Positions 10,817 to 22,606 of a DNA stretch of 64,000 nt are shown here, piece after piece. Position 1 is the stretch's first letter. Every line of letters begins with the position of its first letter. The DNA comes from Aquarana catesbeiana. Lineage: Eukaryota; Chordata; Amphibia; Anura; Ranidae. Under the pieces are notes generated by a model. That model did no database searches, had not been told where the DNA came from, and saw only the letters and a list, made by a program, of their open reading frames with translations. The stretch is taken from assembly GCF_042186555.1 (NCBI RefSeq), contig NC_133328.1, positions 65,223,780 through 65,287,779 of the forward strand. Reading direction: 5' to 3'. A program made the translations under genes and the position numbers.

Positions 10817-11041
10817 GTTGTGAGGTCATAAGCTCAATAGGTCCGAGAAATAATCTGGGGCCAATTCAGTTGCCATTAGGGTGGAGATGATGTTGCACCC
10901 ATTGGCCGAGAAGTGTTGTACTATGGAGCAGGTCCACCATATATGGAAGTGGGTGTCAGTTTCATCGCTGCCACAAAAACATTTGGGTGAGTATTTAGGT
11001 ATATCTTTGGCCAGACTAGTAGATGAATGTCCGCCGGCCAC

Positions 11042-12538
11042 CCGCGATCGCTCCTGAGAGAGACAGAACAGGGATCTGTCAATGTAAACAGACAGATCCC
11101 TGTTCTGTCAGGGGAGGATAGACAGATCGTCTGTTCCTAGTGATTAGGAACAGTGATCTCTCTCCTCCTCCAGTCACTACACTGCCCCCACGGTTAGAAA
11201 CACCTCCCTAGGGAACATAGTTAACCCCTTGATCTCCCCATAGTGTTAACCTCTTTCCTGCCAGTGACATTTATACAGTAATCAGTGGCTATTTTTAGCT
11301 CTGATCGCTGTATAAATGTCAATGGTCCCAAAAAAAGTCCGCTCGTGTGTACGCGGCATAAGAGCAATAGAAGGGACTTTTCTGAGTTAAAGCGGTATTA
11401 AATGCAAAACCAAAAATGTAATATGTTTCAGCTTACCAATCATTATAGGTGGTGGCTGCATCAGTTTTCTTTTCTTTACATTACACCCCCAGATCTGTTC
11501 TGTTCACACATCAGATGAACATTGTACCAAGTACTGTTACGTGTTCTTTTATGTCTCACATTGGTTGCATTATTCATATGTTACCTCTCTAACTCTTCCA
11601 TACCAAAAAACAATTTGAACAAGGAAAAAAAAAAGTGTGTATTATTAATGCAAAAATCCTTTTTATTGCTGTCAGCCTCCTCCAGATTTCAAATTCCTTT
11701 TTTGCTGTTGCTGTCCTTTTAGAGGGTGGCTACATTCATTCCCCATGGTCACTCCCACTGTATGTAGGAATTTGTTAGTGTATCGACATCTGCTAATACA
11801 TTTAACACTCCCCTCTTCCAGACTGACAATGCTGCTGTCTGCTGTGCCTCCTGTTCTCATTCCTCCAGAGTTATGTCTCACTAATACAGGGGGTATGTTA
11901 CTGGCAAGATCACCAGGTGAAAATAGAGGGGGAAAAAAAGACAAAGAAAAGAAAACTGATGCAGCCACCACCTCTAATGATTGGTAAGCTGAAACATATT
12001 AAATTTTTGGTTTTGCGTTTAATACCGCTTTAACAAAAGTGCCGGATCTGATCACCGCAATGTCGCAGTCCCACTAAAAATCGCAGATCACCGCCATTAC
12101 TAGTAAAAAAAAAAAAATTAATAATAAAAATGGCATAAATCTATCCCCTATTTTGTAGATGCTATAACTTTTGCTCAAACCAATCAATATACGCTTATTG
12201 CGATTTTTTTTTACCAAAAATATGTAGAAGAATACATATCGGCCTAAACTGATGAAGAAATTAGTTTTTTTTCATTTTTTTTGAGGATATTTATTAAAGC
12301 AAAAAGTAAAATTTATATATTTTTTTTTCAATTGTCTGCCTTTTTTTTTATATCGCAAAAAAAAAAAACGCAGAGGTGATCAAATACCACCAAAAGATAC
12401 CTCTATTTTTGTGGGAAAAAGGAACATAAATTTTTTTTGGGTACAGCGTGGCACGACCGCACAATTGTCAGTCAAAGCGACACAGTGCCGTATAACAAAA
12501 AATGGCCTGGCCATTAAGGGGGCAAATCCTTCCGGTCC
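11042..12538. repeat. Degraded TTAA-family element carrying a 0.7-kb composite insertion
   Basis: The outer parts (11042-11332 and 12034-12538) read as one repeat split by the insertion at 11333-12033. The left part ends in TCAATGGTCCCAAAA and the right resumes AAAAGTGCCGGATCTG. The outer repeat contains a 17-bp-arm hairpin (11064-11080 with 11091-11107, CAGAACAGGGATCTGTC) and the GTGATCAAATACCACC core at about 12377. It ends at a TTAA that also starts the next element. Confidence 0.5.
11333..12033. repeat. Composite inverted duplication of the 8417-9022 segment
   Basis: Bases 11333-11477 are a direct copy of 8417-8561, including the terminal 25 bp of the Harbinger MITE and its TAA. Bases 11481-12033 are the reverse complement of 8471-9022, including the L1 3' end and poly(A). 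As a result 11387-11477 and 11943-12033 form 91-bp inverted repeats, each edged by TTAA. Only scattered substitutions separate the copies. Confidence 0.8.
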
Positions 12539-13729
12539 TTAACCACTTCGCACCCAGGCCAATTCTGACATTTCTCCCCTACATGTAAAATTCATCATTT
12601 TTTTGCTAGAAAATTACATAGAATCCCCAAACATTATAGATATTTTTTTAGCAAAGACCCTAGAGAATACAATGGCAGTTGTTGCAACTTTTTATCTCGC
12701 ACGGTATTTGGGCAGCAATTTTTTGAACACTTTTTTTTGGAATAAAAACAGTTTCATGCAAAACATTAAAGTTAGCTCAATTTTTTTGTATAATGTGGAA
12801 GATGAAGTTACGCTGAGTAAATAGATACCTAACATGTCACGCTTCAAAATTGCAAACGCTTGTGGAATGGTGCCAAACTTTGGTACTTAAAAATCCCCAT
12901 AGGCAACACTTTAATTTTTTTTACTGGTTTTGAGTTGCAGAGGAGGTCTAGGGCTAGAACTATTTCTCTCGATCTAACGTTCGCGGCGATACCTCACATG
13001 TGTGGTTTGAACACCGTTTTCATATGTGGGCGGGACTTACATATGCGTGGCTTCTGCGTGCGAGCACGCGGGGACAGGGGCACTTTACTTTTTTTTTTTT
13101 ATTTATTGTTAATTTGAATTTTATTTTTTTAGTTTGACACTTTAAAAAAAAAAAAATTTGATCACTTTTATTCCTATTACAAGGAATGTAAACATCCCTT
13201 GTAATAGGAATATGGCACGATCGGTCCTTTTTACAGTGAGATATGGGGTCAATAAGACTCCATATCTCACCTCTAGGCTGGGAAGCCTGAAATAAATAAA
13301 TAAATAAATAAAACGATCACGGCTTCCCAGCTGAGGCGGCGCCGTTTTTTTGAATGCAGAGGCCGGGCGTGACGTTATAACATTGTGCCCGGCCTCAGAA
13401 CGATCATAGAGACTCTAGTGACCATCTGGTCCGCTGGAAATCTCTATGATCATCATCCGGGGCTGGTGGAACCGTTCTCCGACTCACCAATGGAAGCGGT
13501 GAGTCAGTAGAAGCACCGGAGGGCGGCGGGAGGGGGGGACGTCCCCTCCTGCCGCCCGTAAGAACGTTCAAGCAGCGGAACAGCCGATATGATCATTCTT
13601 ATGGTGAAGGGAGTCGCCGGCTGAAAAAGCCAATATCTGAATGATGTCTGTAGCTGCAGGCATCATTCAGATATACCCCCTGCAAATTCAAGGACATCCC
13701 TGGACGCTCTTCCGGTGCAAAGTGGTTAA
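12539..13729. mobile_element. TTAA-flanked non-autonomous DNA element (1.19 kb)
   Basis: TTAA occurs at 12539-12542 and 13726-13729. The termini are inverted: TTAACCACTTCGCACC on the left and TTAACCACTTTGCACC read inward from the right. Interior hairpins include TTCCTATTACAAGGAATG with ATCCCTTGTAATAGGAA near 13170-13210, GAGATATGGGGTC with GACTCCATATCTC near 13238-13268, and an AAATA microsatellite near 13290. No transposase is encoded; a piggyBac- or Kolobok-type source is inferred from the TTAA target. Confidence 0.75.
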
Positions 13730-13733
13730 GTGG

Positions 13734-14162
13734 TTAATGTATAACTAAAGGCTAAAACATTTTTTTTTAGTTTTGAATAGAGTGGAGAGGGATTAGAACA
13801 CTTGTCAGTTTTTATTGCCGTCTGGGCCCCAGTTAAGGAGATTCACCCTCTCTATTCATCCTGTTTACTACGATCATTGAAAGTGTAAGTAAAAGAAAAC
13901 CCCAAATTTTGGGTTGTCCCCAGAAAAGGAATAATGGGAAAATCTTCCAAGGGGGACACTAGTTCTGGTGACCTGGAGGTCCCCAAGGAATTCCCTTCAT
14001 TGGCAGGAATTCCTTCTCACTTCCTGTTTGGCTATGGGACAGGAAGTGAAGGGAAATCTCTGCAATGGGAAACAGATGGTGAAAAAAATCTGACAGGGGT
14101 TATACCTTTCCCTTGCTCTATCCAAAATGAAGAAAAAAGTTTTGCTTATAGTCCTACTTTAA
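13734..14162. mobile_element. TTAA-flanked MITE (429 bp)
   Basis: TTAA occurs at 13734-13737 and 14159-14162. The left end TAACTAAAGGCTAAAAC and the right end read inward, TTAAAGTAGGACTATAAGC, share an imperfect inverted pattern. The interior is non-coding. It lies only four bases beyond the previous element. Confidence 0.5.
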
Positions 14163-14359
14163 GAATACATACTTCAGTAGAATGTGTTGTTTAAGACAAT
14201 GTTTAATGTCACTTTAAGGTATCTAGGCAATACATTTACTTAAATGTAGGTACTTAAAATGAAGTGACTCATACCCTGGTAAACAATGGACTTTATCTAA
14301 TGGTAAATAATTTATCAAAGTTGAGAAAAACTTACAGGATCTCTGACATTACAGAATAT
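14163..14359. other. No recognisable feature
   Basis: A short AT-rich spacer lies between two TTAA elements, with no ORF or repeat structure. Confidence 0.4.
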
Positions 14360-14752
14360 TTAAACCACTTGCTGACCACCCACAGTACATTTACATCATT
14401 ACATTGACGTTAAATACAGTTGTTATGGTAGCAGCTAGCTGCCATAACCCAGGCATCATTTTGTACTGTGGGCGATTCTCTACAAGATAGAAGTGGTCCC
14501 AGCGGTGGATTCGCCACAGGATCACTTTTAGAGGTGACCCCCTCCCGCAGCTTCCCGGTCGTCTCCGAGTTTAACGGAGCTGTTGGTAAGCCCAGAGCCA
14601 ATCCGATCCCACTGATGCCTGGACAGGAAGTGGAGTGAGGGCAAGATGGCCCCCACTCGGCTCTATGCCCTTGGAGGACCGGAGCAACATCTGGCATCAC
14701 TTCTGCCTCTCGGGTTTACAGGAATTTTTGTTTTTTTGTTAAAATCAAAGTG

Positions 14753-14788
<36 letters not shown>

Positions 14789-15514
14789 TTTAAGGGTAAG
14801 TGAGAGATCTGGGGTCTTTTCGACCCCAGATCTCTCAAAAAAGAGGAACGGTTATGCTTTTTTCTATTACAAGGGATGTTTACATTCCTTGTAATAGGAT
14901 TAAAAGTGATTCAAAATAAATAAATAAAAGGGACAGTGTAAAAATAAAAAGTAAAATAAATAAGAATATAAAAAAATCTAAAGCTCCCCATCACTCTGTG
15001 CTTGCGCACAGAATCAAATGCATACATAAGCCGCTCAAACCAATCATGTGAGGTATCACCGCAATCATGCGAGTGAGAGCAATAATTCTAGCACTAGACC
15101 TCCTCTGTAACTCTAAACAGGTAACCTGAAAACATATTGAAAGTGTTGCCTATGGAGATTTTTCATTACTGCAGTTTGTCGCCATGCCACAAGCGTGCGC
15201 AATTTTAAAGCATGACATGTTAGGTATCTATTAGCTCGGTGAATCTTTCACATTCTACAAAAAATTGGGCTAACTTTAGTGGGGTTTTTTTTAATTCACT
15301 AAAGTGTATTTTTTCCAAAAAAATTGTATTTGGAAAGACTGCTGTGCAAATACTGTGTGGCATAAAATATTGCAACGATCGCCATTTTATTCTCTAGTGT
15401 TTCTGCTAAAAAATGTTATATAATGTGCAGGGGTTTATAGTAATTTTCTAGAAAAAAATACAAATTTAAACTTGTATACAAGTTTCAGAAAAGGCCTTGT
15501 CAGCAAGTGGTTAA
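14360..15514. mobile_element. TTAA-flanked non-autonomous DNA element (1.15 kb)
   Basis: TTAA occurs at 14360-14363 and 15511-15514. The termini are inverted: TTAAACCACTTGCTGACC on the left and TTAACCACTTGCTGACAAGG read inward from the right. The interior has a GAGAGATCTGGGGTC hairpin (14810-14840), an inverted TTCTATTACAAGGGATG / CATTCCTTGTAATAG pair (14862-14900) and a poly(T) tract of about 35 bases near 14753. It is a close relative of the copy at 56101 and a more distant one of 12539-13729. No protein is encoded. Confidence 0.78.
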
Positions 15515-15755
15515 TAGCTGAATCACAATTTACAAAATAAAAGTTAAGTGTATATATACACAGTGGGGGCGTGGCCTGACGAGGCATGTGAGCAGACCTG
15601 CTGCACGGAGCTCCCGCTGATGATCCTGAATCTTACCATCCTCGCACTGCATTCTGCCCGTTTTTGCCCGAAAACACTGCCTGGTGCCTCCTAGAGTCGT
15701 CCGGTATCGAACCAAGCCGATGATGACCCGGGGGAACTGAGGAGAAGCCGCAGCC

Positions 15756-16845
15756 ATGGAGCCCCAAGCTGGCCAAGATGGCGCTGGACAGCCTCAGCCT
15801 CCTAAACCACAGTGCTGCCCAGAGAAGAAAACTGAGCAGGGGGGTAAGTCAAACAATCCCCTGAAACCTAAAGAGCAGCCCAGGGACATGCTGTACTACA
15901 CCCAAAAGCTGGCTGGGCGCTCTGACTCCCCCCTGCCTGCCTCTCATCAGCCCTTATGCACCTCTGAGACTGATAGCAGGGAGGACACAAGCATGCTGGA
16001 TGACACAGTGTTATTAGACATTCAGCATGATCTCATGTCTGATCCATCTGACTCTCCTTCAGAGGACAGTGCTCAACCCTCTGAGTGAGATCCTGCATGC
16101 AGTACATAAGTGCACTACCTCTGTGGAGGACTTGAAGGAGAAATTTGGAGGGCTAAGGGAAACAGTATCTCTCATGCGTCAGGACCTCCAAAAGATCAGA
16201 GCGAGAACCACGGCAGTGGAGGGACGGGTGAGCGAGGTGGAGGACCAGTTGCCCCCCCTTCACAGGGATGTCAGAATGGCCACTCAAAATGCCTTCCAGG
16301 CTCTCAGTAAAACTGATGACATTGAGAACCGCCTGAGACGCAACAATGTGCGCATAGTGGGGCTCCATAAAAAAGTGGAAGGCCGGGATCCCACAACATT
16401 TATTGAAGGATGGCTCCAGGAAATTTTCGGCAAAGAAGCTTTTTCCCCTATTTACCCTGTGGAAGAGCCCACAGGGTGCCCCCGCGACCCCTTCCGCCTG
16501 GCAACCCCCCACGATCGATGCTAGCCAGACTTCTGAATTACAAGGATAGGGAGGTGGTGCTGCATCTGGCTAAAGAAAAAGGGCACTGTCACATACAATG
16601 GCGCCAAAATCTCATTCTATCCAGACTTCTCCGCGGAAGTGCAACGCAGACAATCAAAATTTGCTGATGTCAAGAAAAGGCTACAAAGGCTGCAGTTACC
16701 ATATGCAATGCTGTTCCCAGCCAAGCTGAGGGTGACGGCCGGAGGACAGAACCATTTCTTTGAAAATGCACAAGACGCAGCGGCCTGGCTGGATCGCAAT
16801 GAGCAGGATCTCCGCCGCCAAGGCAGAGAAGATGGAGCAGGATAA
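15756..16845 (+). pseudogene. L1 ORF1 protein, frameshifted
   Basis: L1 ORF1p is an RNA-binding, coiled-coil trimer that packages LINE RNA. The reading starts MEPQAGQDGAGQPQPPKPQ with a low-complexity N-terminus. A coiled-coil region follows (heptad-like LMRQDLQKIRARTTAVEGRV, then SEVEDQLPPLHRDVRMATQN), then the RRM-like IENRLRRNNVRIVGL and the C-terminal domain (LARLLNYKDREVVLHLAKEK, then KLRVTAGGQNHFFENAQDAA). The frame shifts near 16080, 16450 and 16640, so no intact protein can be made. Its length of about 360 codons would be normal for the family. Confidence 0.8.
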
Positions 16846-17403
16846 ATCCTGTTTGGCAGTTGTAATGCTGGGAATTATAGGGCGCTAAATCCCCTTTTTC
16901 AGTTTGTCATTTTGAAGAGGAACTCTACATGCCAGTTACACAGCGAGTGACTAACACAAAAAATCTCTATTTTTTCATTGCTTGTTAACTCCACCACTAG
17001 CAACGGCCCACACGGGTGATGCTACCGTGTTGGGTGCTTGTGAGTTACATGAAGTCATGGGTTACATGGCTAATGTTTCAATGCCCAGTTGGCATAAACA
17101 GACAGAATGGATTGCATACCCTACAGCCCCTGGGAAGTTTTGGCTATGTGCGTTTAATCATGGCTAGTTCCAGGGCCTTCATTTATCTCAGTTTATGTTT
17201 TGTTTTCTACTGGTCTGCCTCGCTGTTGCGCGAGACTAACTACCTTTTACGAACACTGTGTTTCCAATATACAGCCCCCCTGCAGGGCAAATGCTTTTTG
17301 ATGCAATATGATCTACTACACCCGGGTCATCATACAGTCCAAGCCAGTCTGATCTCTAAGGGTCAGATGGCTCACAAAGGGCCCCTTTTCAACATATTTC
17401 TAA

Positions 17404-20400
17404 TTGTATGCACTGTTGTCCACACCTATAGTATCGTGGAATGTCCGAGGAGTGAATGACCCCCTGAAAAGGACCATGATCTCCTCATGTTTGCGCAAAT
17501 TCCACCCCACCACCATTTGCCTTCAGGAGACTCATCTTCTGGGAGACAATGTGGGGTGTTTGCAATACGCCTGGGTTGGCAAGTCATATCACTCCACTCA
17601 CTCCGCGTACTCACGCGGGGTGAGTGTATTGATACACAAAGCGTTGGTTTACCAAGAGCTTGATTCGATGGTGGATGCTTATGGTAGATTTGTCTTTATT
17701 TACTGTAAACTGTATACCTTAACATTGCTGTTAGATTTTATATATATCCCACCCCCGTTCTCATGGGACTTGTTACAGTTGTTGCTGACGTACTTGGCCG
17801 ATAAGCCTGATGTCCCAGTTGTGATTATGGGGGATTTCAACTGACCCCAAATTGGATAGACACCCCCCCCCAGGGGTAATAGAGGTACTGCATTGAGCTG
17901 CCTACTGGCAGAAGTGGGTTGGACAGACATATGGTGCATACGTAACCCGGGCACGGAGCAGTTTTCATGTTTTTCCAAAACCCATGGCTCCTTGTCACGT
18001 ATCGACCTCAGTGTAGGCACGCCCATTATAATTGATGTCTGACCACTCGCCGGTGGCCCTCTGGCTGGTTACCCATCTCCCCACCTCTTTGCCCAAGGCG
18101 CCTTGGAAGCTTAATGCATTCTGGCTCAAACTGTTCACCTCCCCAGAGCGAATAGCAACCCAAGTCGACCGTTTTTTTCAATCTCATAGTCACTTTACGG
18201 ATAAGATCCAAAAATGGGAAACTTTCAAGGCCTACCTCGGGGGGTGTTTATTGCAGAGATAGCTACAGTGAAAATAAACTCCTCAGATCTACTGGAACAG
18301 GTGGGGGACCAGGTACGGCAGCTGGAACTATTATGGATGTCATGGATCCTACGGACTCTGCAAGGGAGGCATGGATTTCGGCCGCTTGAGCTCCTCCACT
18401 GCAGAACGTAAGAGATTCTTCACCAAGCTGGCATTCTATGAGGAAGGGGAGAAAACGGGACGCCTACTGGCAAGGATAGCTAGGTCACAGCAACAATCCC
18501 GGGCACTTGGAGCGATACGCGCCACCAGTGGCGGGGTGGTTAATGTCCCAGAACACATTATATCTGAGCTGGCATCCTTCTACAAAGATCTCTACGGGGC
18601 GAGGGATGGTTACTCAGATACTGATCTTGAAACCTATCTGTCGGGGATTGACCTGCCCTCCCTGTAGGAGGAGGCCAGACAGCAGCTGGAGACCCCGCTG
18701 ACCCTGGAGGAGTTACAAAGTGCGGCATGCTCCTTTCCCACGTGTAAGGCACCGGGGGAAGATGGCATCCCCATGAAGGTCCTTACTCAATATGGTGAAC
18801 AGATAATGTCACATTTACTAGAAGTATTTAATGCCTCCCTCGAGGAGGGATGTCTGCCGCCTTCAATGACTAGAGCAAACATAATCCTGCTGCTGAAACC
18901 CGGGAAGGATCCGCTTGACCCGGGTCCCTACAGGCCTATATCTCTCCTTCAGAGCGATGTTAAAATCCTGGCTAAGGTCCTGGCGCTGCGTATCAACCGG
19001 ATCATAGCATCTATAATACACCCTTATCAGGCAGGCTTTATGCCGCAAAAATCCACGGCCACCAATCTCAGGCACCATTTTTTCTAAACATGCAGCTGCA
19101 GGCAGACAGTGGAGGAAATAGGGCTCTGTTGTCCCTAAACGCCAACAAGGCATTTGACAGCGTAGGCTGGTGATACCTATGGGCACTGCTATCCAAGTTT
19201 GTGTTTGGAGACTGATTCATAGCCTGGGTTAATTTGCTATACGCCTCCCCGCAGGCGACTATCAGGATGTCAGGCAGGATGTCTCATGCATTCGCTTTGG
19301 GCAGGGGCACAAGGCAGGGTTGTCCCCCCTGCTCTTTGCTATCGCTATTGAGCCACTGGCAGCTGTGGTGAGGGCAAGTCAGGGGATCACGGGGTTTAGG
19401 TATGGAGACCTTCACTAAAAAATTATGTTATATGCCGATGACATGATGCTTTTCCTGGGGGACACCACCGCTTCTTTGGCTGAGGTGACCGCCATTATTT
19501 CAGGATTTGGGCACTTCTCCGGCCTGACGATTAACTGGTCCAAGTCAGCCCTGATGGTGCTGGATGGGGACTGAGCGGTGGATCTGCCTGATTCCTGCCT
19601 GATCCCGATGGTCACCTCGCTCAAATACCTGGGAATACAAATATCACCTAAACTTGCGGACCATTGCCGTTTAAACATACACCCATTACTGTCTAGATTT
19701 AGAGACAAAATTAACACTTGGAACAATCTTAAACTTTCGCTGGCAGGTAAGGCCAATTTAATAAAAATGATACTGATGCCACAACTACTATACTTCCTAC
19801 ACAACTCTCCAGTTGTGATCCACCTGAAAGTCTTTTGGGTGGTTAACACCCTCTTTAGACATCTACTATGGAACACAGGCCCCCCCCCAGAATTAAATTA
19901 GAACAGTTGCAGAACCCTAAGGGCAGTGGAGGATTGGCAGTGCCCAACCCTTGGCTGTACTATATCGCGGCCCAAATGCAGCATCTGGTTCCATGGCCCA
20001 TGGATCCGGCCGGCTCCTCGGCACGGTTGATGCTGACTGGATCTGGAGCGGAGACTATTTTGATGGGCTTGGAGGTTCAGATGTTCCACAATTCTAACAA
20101 ACAGACACCCACCTTCACTTTAATCCAGAAAATCTGGAATGAGGGTAGACAGATACAAGAGGTGACCGGCTTTACTGAATATAGTCCGATATGGGGGAAT
20201 CTCTCCTATGTCGAACTAGCAAAACTAAAACAGGGCCCCAGGTGGCGCTCCTTTGGCGTGACTTTACTTGGCACATATTTCAGAACGGCAAGTTGTTGTC
20301 TTTCCCTGAACTACGAGCCAGGTTTAATCTACCAACTACTATGTACTACCCTTATCTCCAGCTCCAACATGCGGTGGGCACGCAGGGAGACGCTACCCGC

Positions 20401-21137
20401 TGGGCTATGTCGAGCGCCCCTATTTTCCATTTATTGCAGACCAGCGTTGAAACGAAAGGGATTATCTCACATTGCTACCAGATGCTATTGACGCATCACT
20501 TAAAAGCTCACCCAACTAAGGCACTGTCCCTATGGGAGAAAGATGTAGGTCCACTCACAGGAGACCAATGTGAGGAAGTCCTGCAATCAATCAATATATG
20601 CTCTCTTAACGTGGCTCAAAAGGTCTCCCAACTATATATAGTACTTAGAGTACACTACACCCCACTCAGATTATATAAAATGGGTAGGCGGACAGATTCT
20701 CTATGTAGCAGATGCGGACGACATCAAGGCGATCTCATCCACTTACTCTGGAGATGCCCAAAACTCCATGGAGCGAGGTGCTTGGAACGCTTAATCAAGT
20801 GTTCTGGACTACCGTCCCCTTAGATCCAATTCACTGCATACTAGGGGTACTAGCGGATGTTGTCCCAGAGGAGATGACTAGAATAGCATTCTCTAGGGCA
20901 ATGTTCCAGGCACGCAAACTCATTCTGATTGGCTGGAAATCGGTCTCCTCACCCTCGGTGGCCTCCTGGATAACACATATGAGAAATACCTTGGTTATGG
21001 AAAAATATATTTACCAACATAGGAGTAGCCCTGGCAGATTCGAAAAAATTTGGGCACCATGGTTAGATACCCCTGGACTAAGTCCCAGGGAATTGGTAAT
21101 GCCTAGATTATTGCCATGCCTTGCAGGAGGATCATAA
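17404..21137 (+). pseudogene. L1 ORF2 (endonuclease and reverse transcriptase), broken
   Basis: ORF2 of L1 nicks target DNA and reverse-transcribes the LINE RNA. The APE-type endonuclease is seen in order: SWNVRGVNDPLKR, CLQETHLLGDN and VVIMGDFN, with a stop just after 17844, then SDHSPVALWL (18035). Reverse transcriptase motifs follow: LLLKPGKDPLDPGPYRPISL, YQAGFMPQKST, and LYADDMMLF near 19430, where the YADD box survives. The C-terminal tail ends LCSRCGRHQGDLIHLLWRCP and PRLLPCLAGGS. Many frameshifts and stops (for example near 19085 and 19575) make it inactive. Confidence 0.85.
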
Positions 21138-21344
21138 CGGGTTATTGATGGATAAAAGGCAGATGTACGATATGTATCAGAATGTTGTAAACATCTCAGG
21201 TTTGAAGACAAGATAAATTTAATGGACGCTGGGAGGAATGTACATTTTACATGTAAATGCATTAATATGTAATGCTTGTGCATTGGAAATTGTGTGAACT
21301 TGTTCAATAAACACCTTTTTTGATTCAAAAAAATATATACACAG

Positions 21345-21900
21345 CAAATCACTGTAAAGGCCCATTTCATCCAGAATTAATATTTCAGTTTGGGTGGGCA
21401 GTAATGGGTTAAATCATGCTGGTTTACTTTATGCCTCAGAGATTTCAATGAGTAATGTGCCCACAATATTCACCTTCACCTCCTCCTACACGGCTATAAT
21501 GAAGTGTCACTCTTGCCCAGCTGGACTTCCCAATTAATGGTTTTCATACCATCAGGGGGCAGGATTTCCAGCTCAGCCCAGTGACTGTGACCATCGCTAA
21601 GCAGAGCTGGGGGAATATCGTCACTGGAGTAACAAAGAGATATAAGGAAGCATCCTTTTATTTAGCTTGTGTACAATATTTTTATATTTTTATATTTTTC
21701 ATTAGGATTTTGGTTTTGAAGACCATGAATGTCTCCAAATAACTTGCATTGGTGAAAGGGTCTCTTTGTGTGAAATGTGTAAACATGGAGAGAATGAAAA
21801 TTGAATTAAAGGTGGATGGAGATTTACAATCTCTGCAGTACCACTGGCTACTTTTAGTTGTAATGTAGACTTTATATTACTGGATAACCACATGACCTCT
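21345..21900. other. No recognisable feature
   Basis: No convincing coding sequence, terminal repeat or tandem array is seen. Short poly(AT) tracts occur near 21680. Confidence 0.35.
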
Positions 21901-22320
21901 GGAAGATTTACCCCCTTCATGACCAGGCCATGTTTTTCTATACAGCATTGCGCAATCATGCAATGCTGAATGAAATTTATGCTCTTTTTCCCGCAAATAG
22001 AGCTTTCTTTTGGTGGTATCTGATCAGCACTGGGTTTTTAGTTTTTTGCGTTATAAACAAAAAACAACCGACAATTTTGCATTTTATATTTTTTGCTATA
22101 AAACATATCCAAAAAAAAAAAAATTTAAAAATCTATCTTTTTCATAAATTTAGGCCAATATGTTTTTTGCTACATATTTTTAGTAAAAGAAAATCCCAAT
22201 AAGCGTATATTGATTGGTTTGTGCAAAAGATATAGCTTCTACAAACTATGGGATATATACTGGAATTTTTATTTATTTATCTTTTCTAAACTAGTAACAG
22301 CGGTGATCAATGACTTATAG
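21901..22320. mobile_element. Fragment of the TTAA-element family
   Basis: On - this contains the conserved GTGATC-ATACCACCAAAAG module (around 21995-22030, here TTTCTTTTGGTGGTATC on +). It is followed by the AT-rich interior and the TTGATTGGTTTGTGC stretch found in related copies. The left edge (CCCCCTTCATGACCAGGCC) resembles a family terminus but lacks a clear TTAA. The right end is truncated. Confidence 0.5.
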
Positions 22321-22480
22321 CTGGACTGCGATATTAAGGCTGACCCTGACTAAGACATCAAATAGTTTTATTCTTTTAATTTATTGATACTCTCAGCTTG
22401 TATCACTACCTGGGGAATGGAGTGCCATATTTTCACTGCTCTAACAATAAAGAACCCCTTCTGCAATCTAAGTTTTTTTT
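22321..22480. repeat. Possible CR1-like LINE 3' fragment
   Basis: The stretch ending near AATAAAGAACCCCTTCTGC resembles degraded CR1 ORF2 or 3' sequence common in frogs. The similarity is from memory and short, with no reading frame preserved. It could equally be unrelated AT-rich DNA. Confidence 0.3.
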
Positions 22481-22606
22481 TCTACTTTACAAAAGCACCT
22501 AAAACCCAGAAAAATTGACCTAAATCTGCTGCTACATAATACCCCAATGCACCTCTTTCATGCCATGTTCACACTGCAATTTTTGGTTTATTGGAAGGAG
22601 GTTTAA

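Larger units (their letters stand above)
8871..11041 (-). pseudogene. L1 LINE 3' remnant (ORF2 C-terminus and 3' UTR), interrupted
   Basis: On - the end of an L1-type LINE is present. The ORF2 C-terminal region (11041-10826) includes a CFCGSDETDTHFHIWWTC motif, matching the Cys/His-rich tail of L1 ORF2. Further ORF2-like sequence lies at 9664-9380 (ITAAKQT-like). The 3' UTR then ends in a poly(A) tract at about 8871-8880 (T-run on +). A TTAA element (9665-10816) splits the coding remnant. Frameshifts and stops are frequent, and everything upstream of the C-terminal region is missing. Confidence 0.65.
15564..21332 (+). mobile_element. Full-length but decayed L1-type LINE with 12-bp target-site duplication
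   Basis: The insertion is flanked by ATATATACACAG at 15552-15563 and again at 21333-21344. Its 5' end (TGGGGGCGTGGCCTGACG) and 3' end (CAATAAACACC followed by T-rich and A-rich bases) are consistent with a complete L1. ORF1 lies at 15756-16845 and ORF2 at about 17404-21137. Both are broken by several frameshifts and stops. The spacer of about 560 bp between the ORFs (16846-17403) holds no other gene. Confidence 0.85.

Noticed and set aside
13934..14194. 86-residue frame
   Set aside because: Falls within a TTAA-flanked MITE and has no protein-like pattern.
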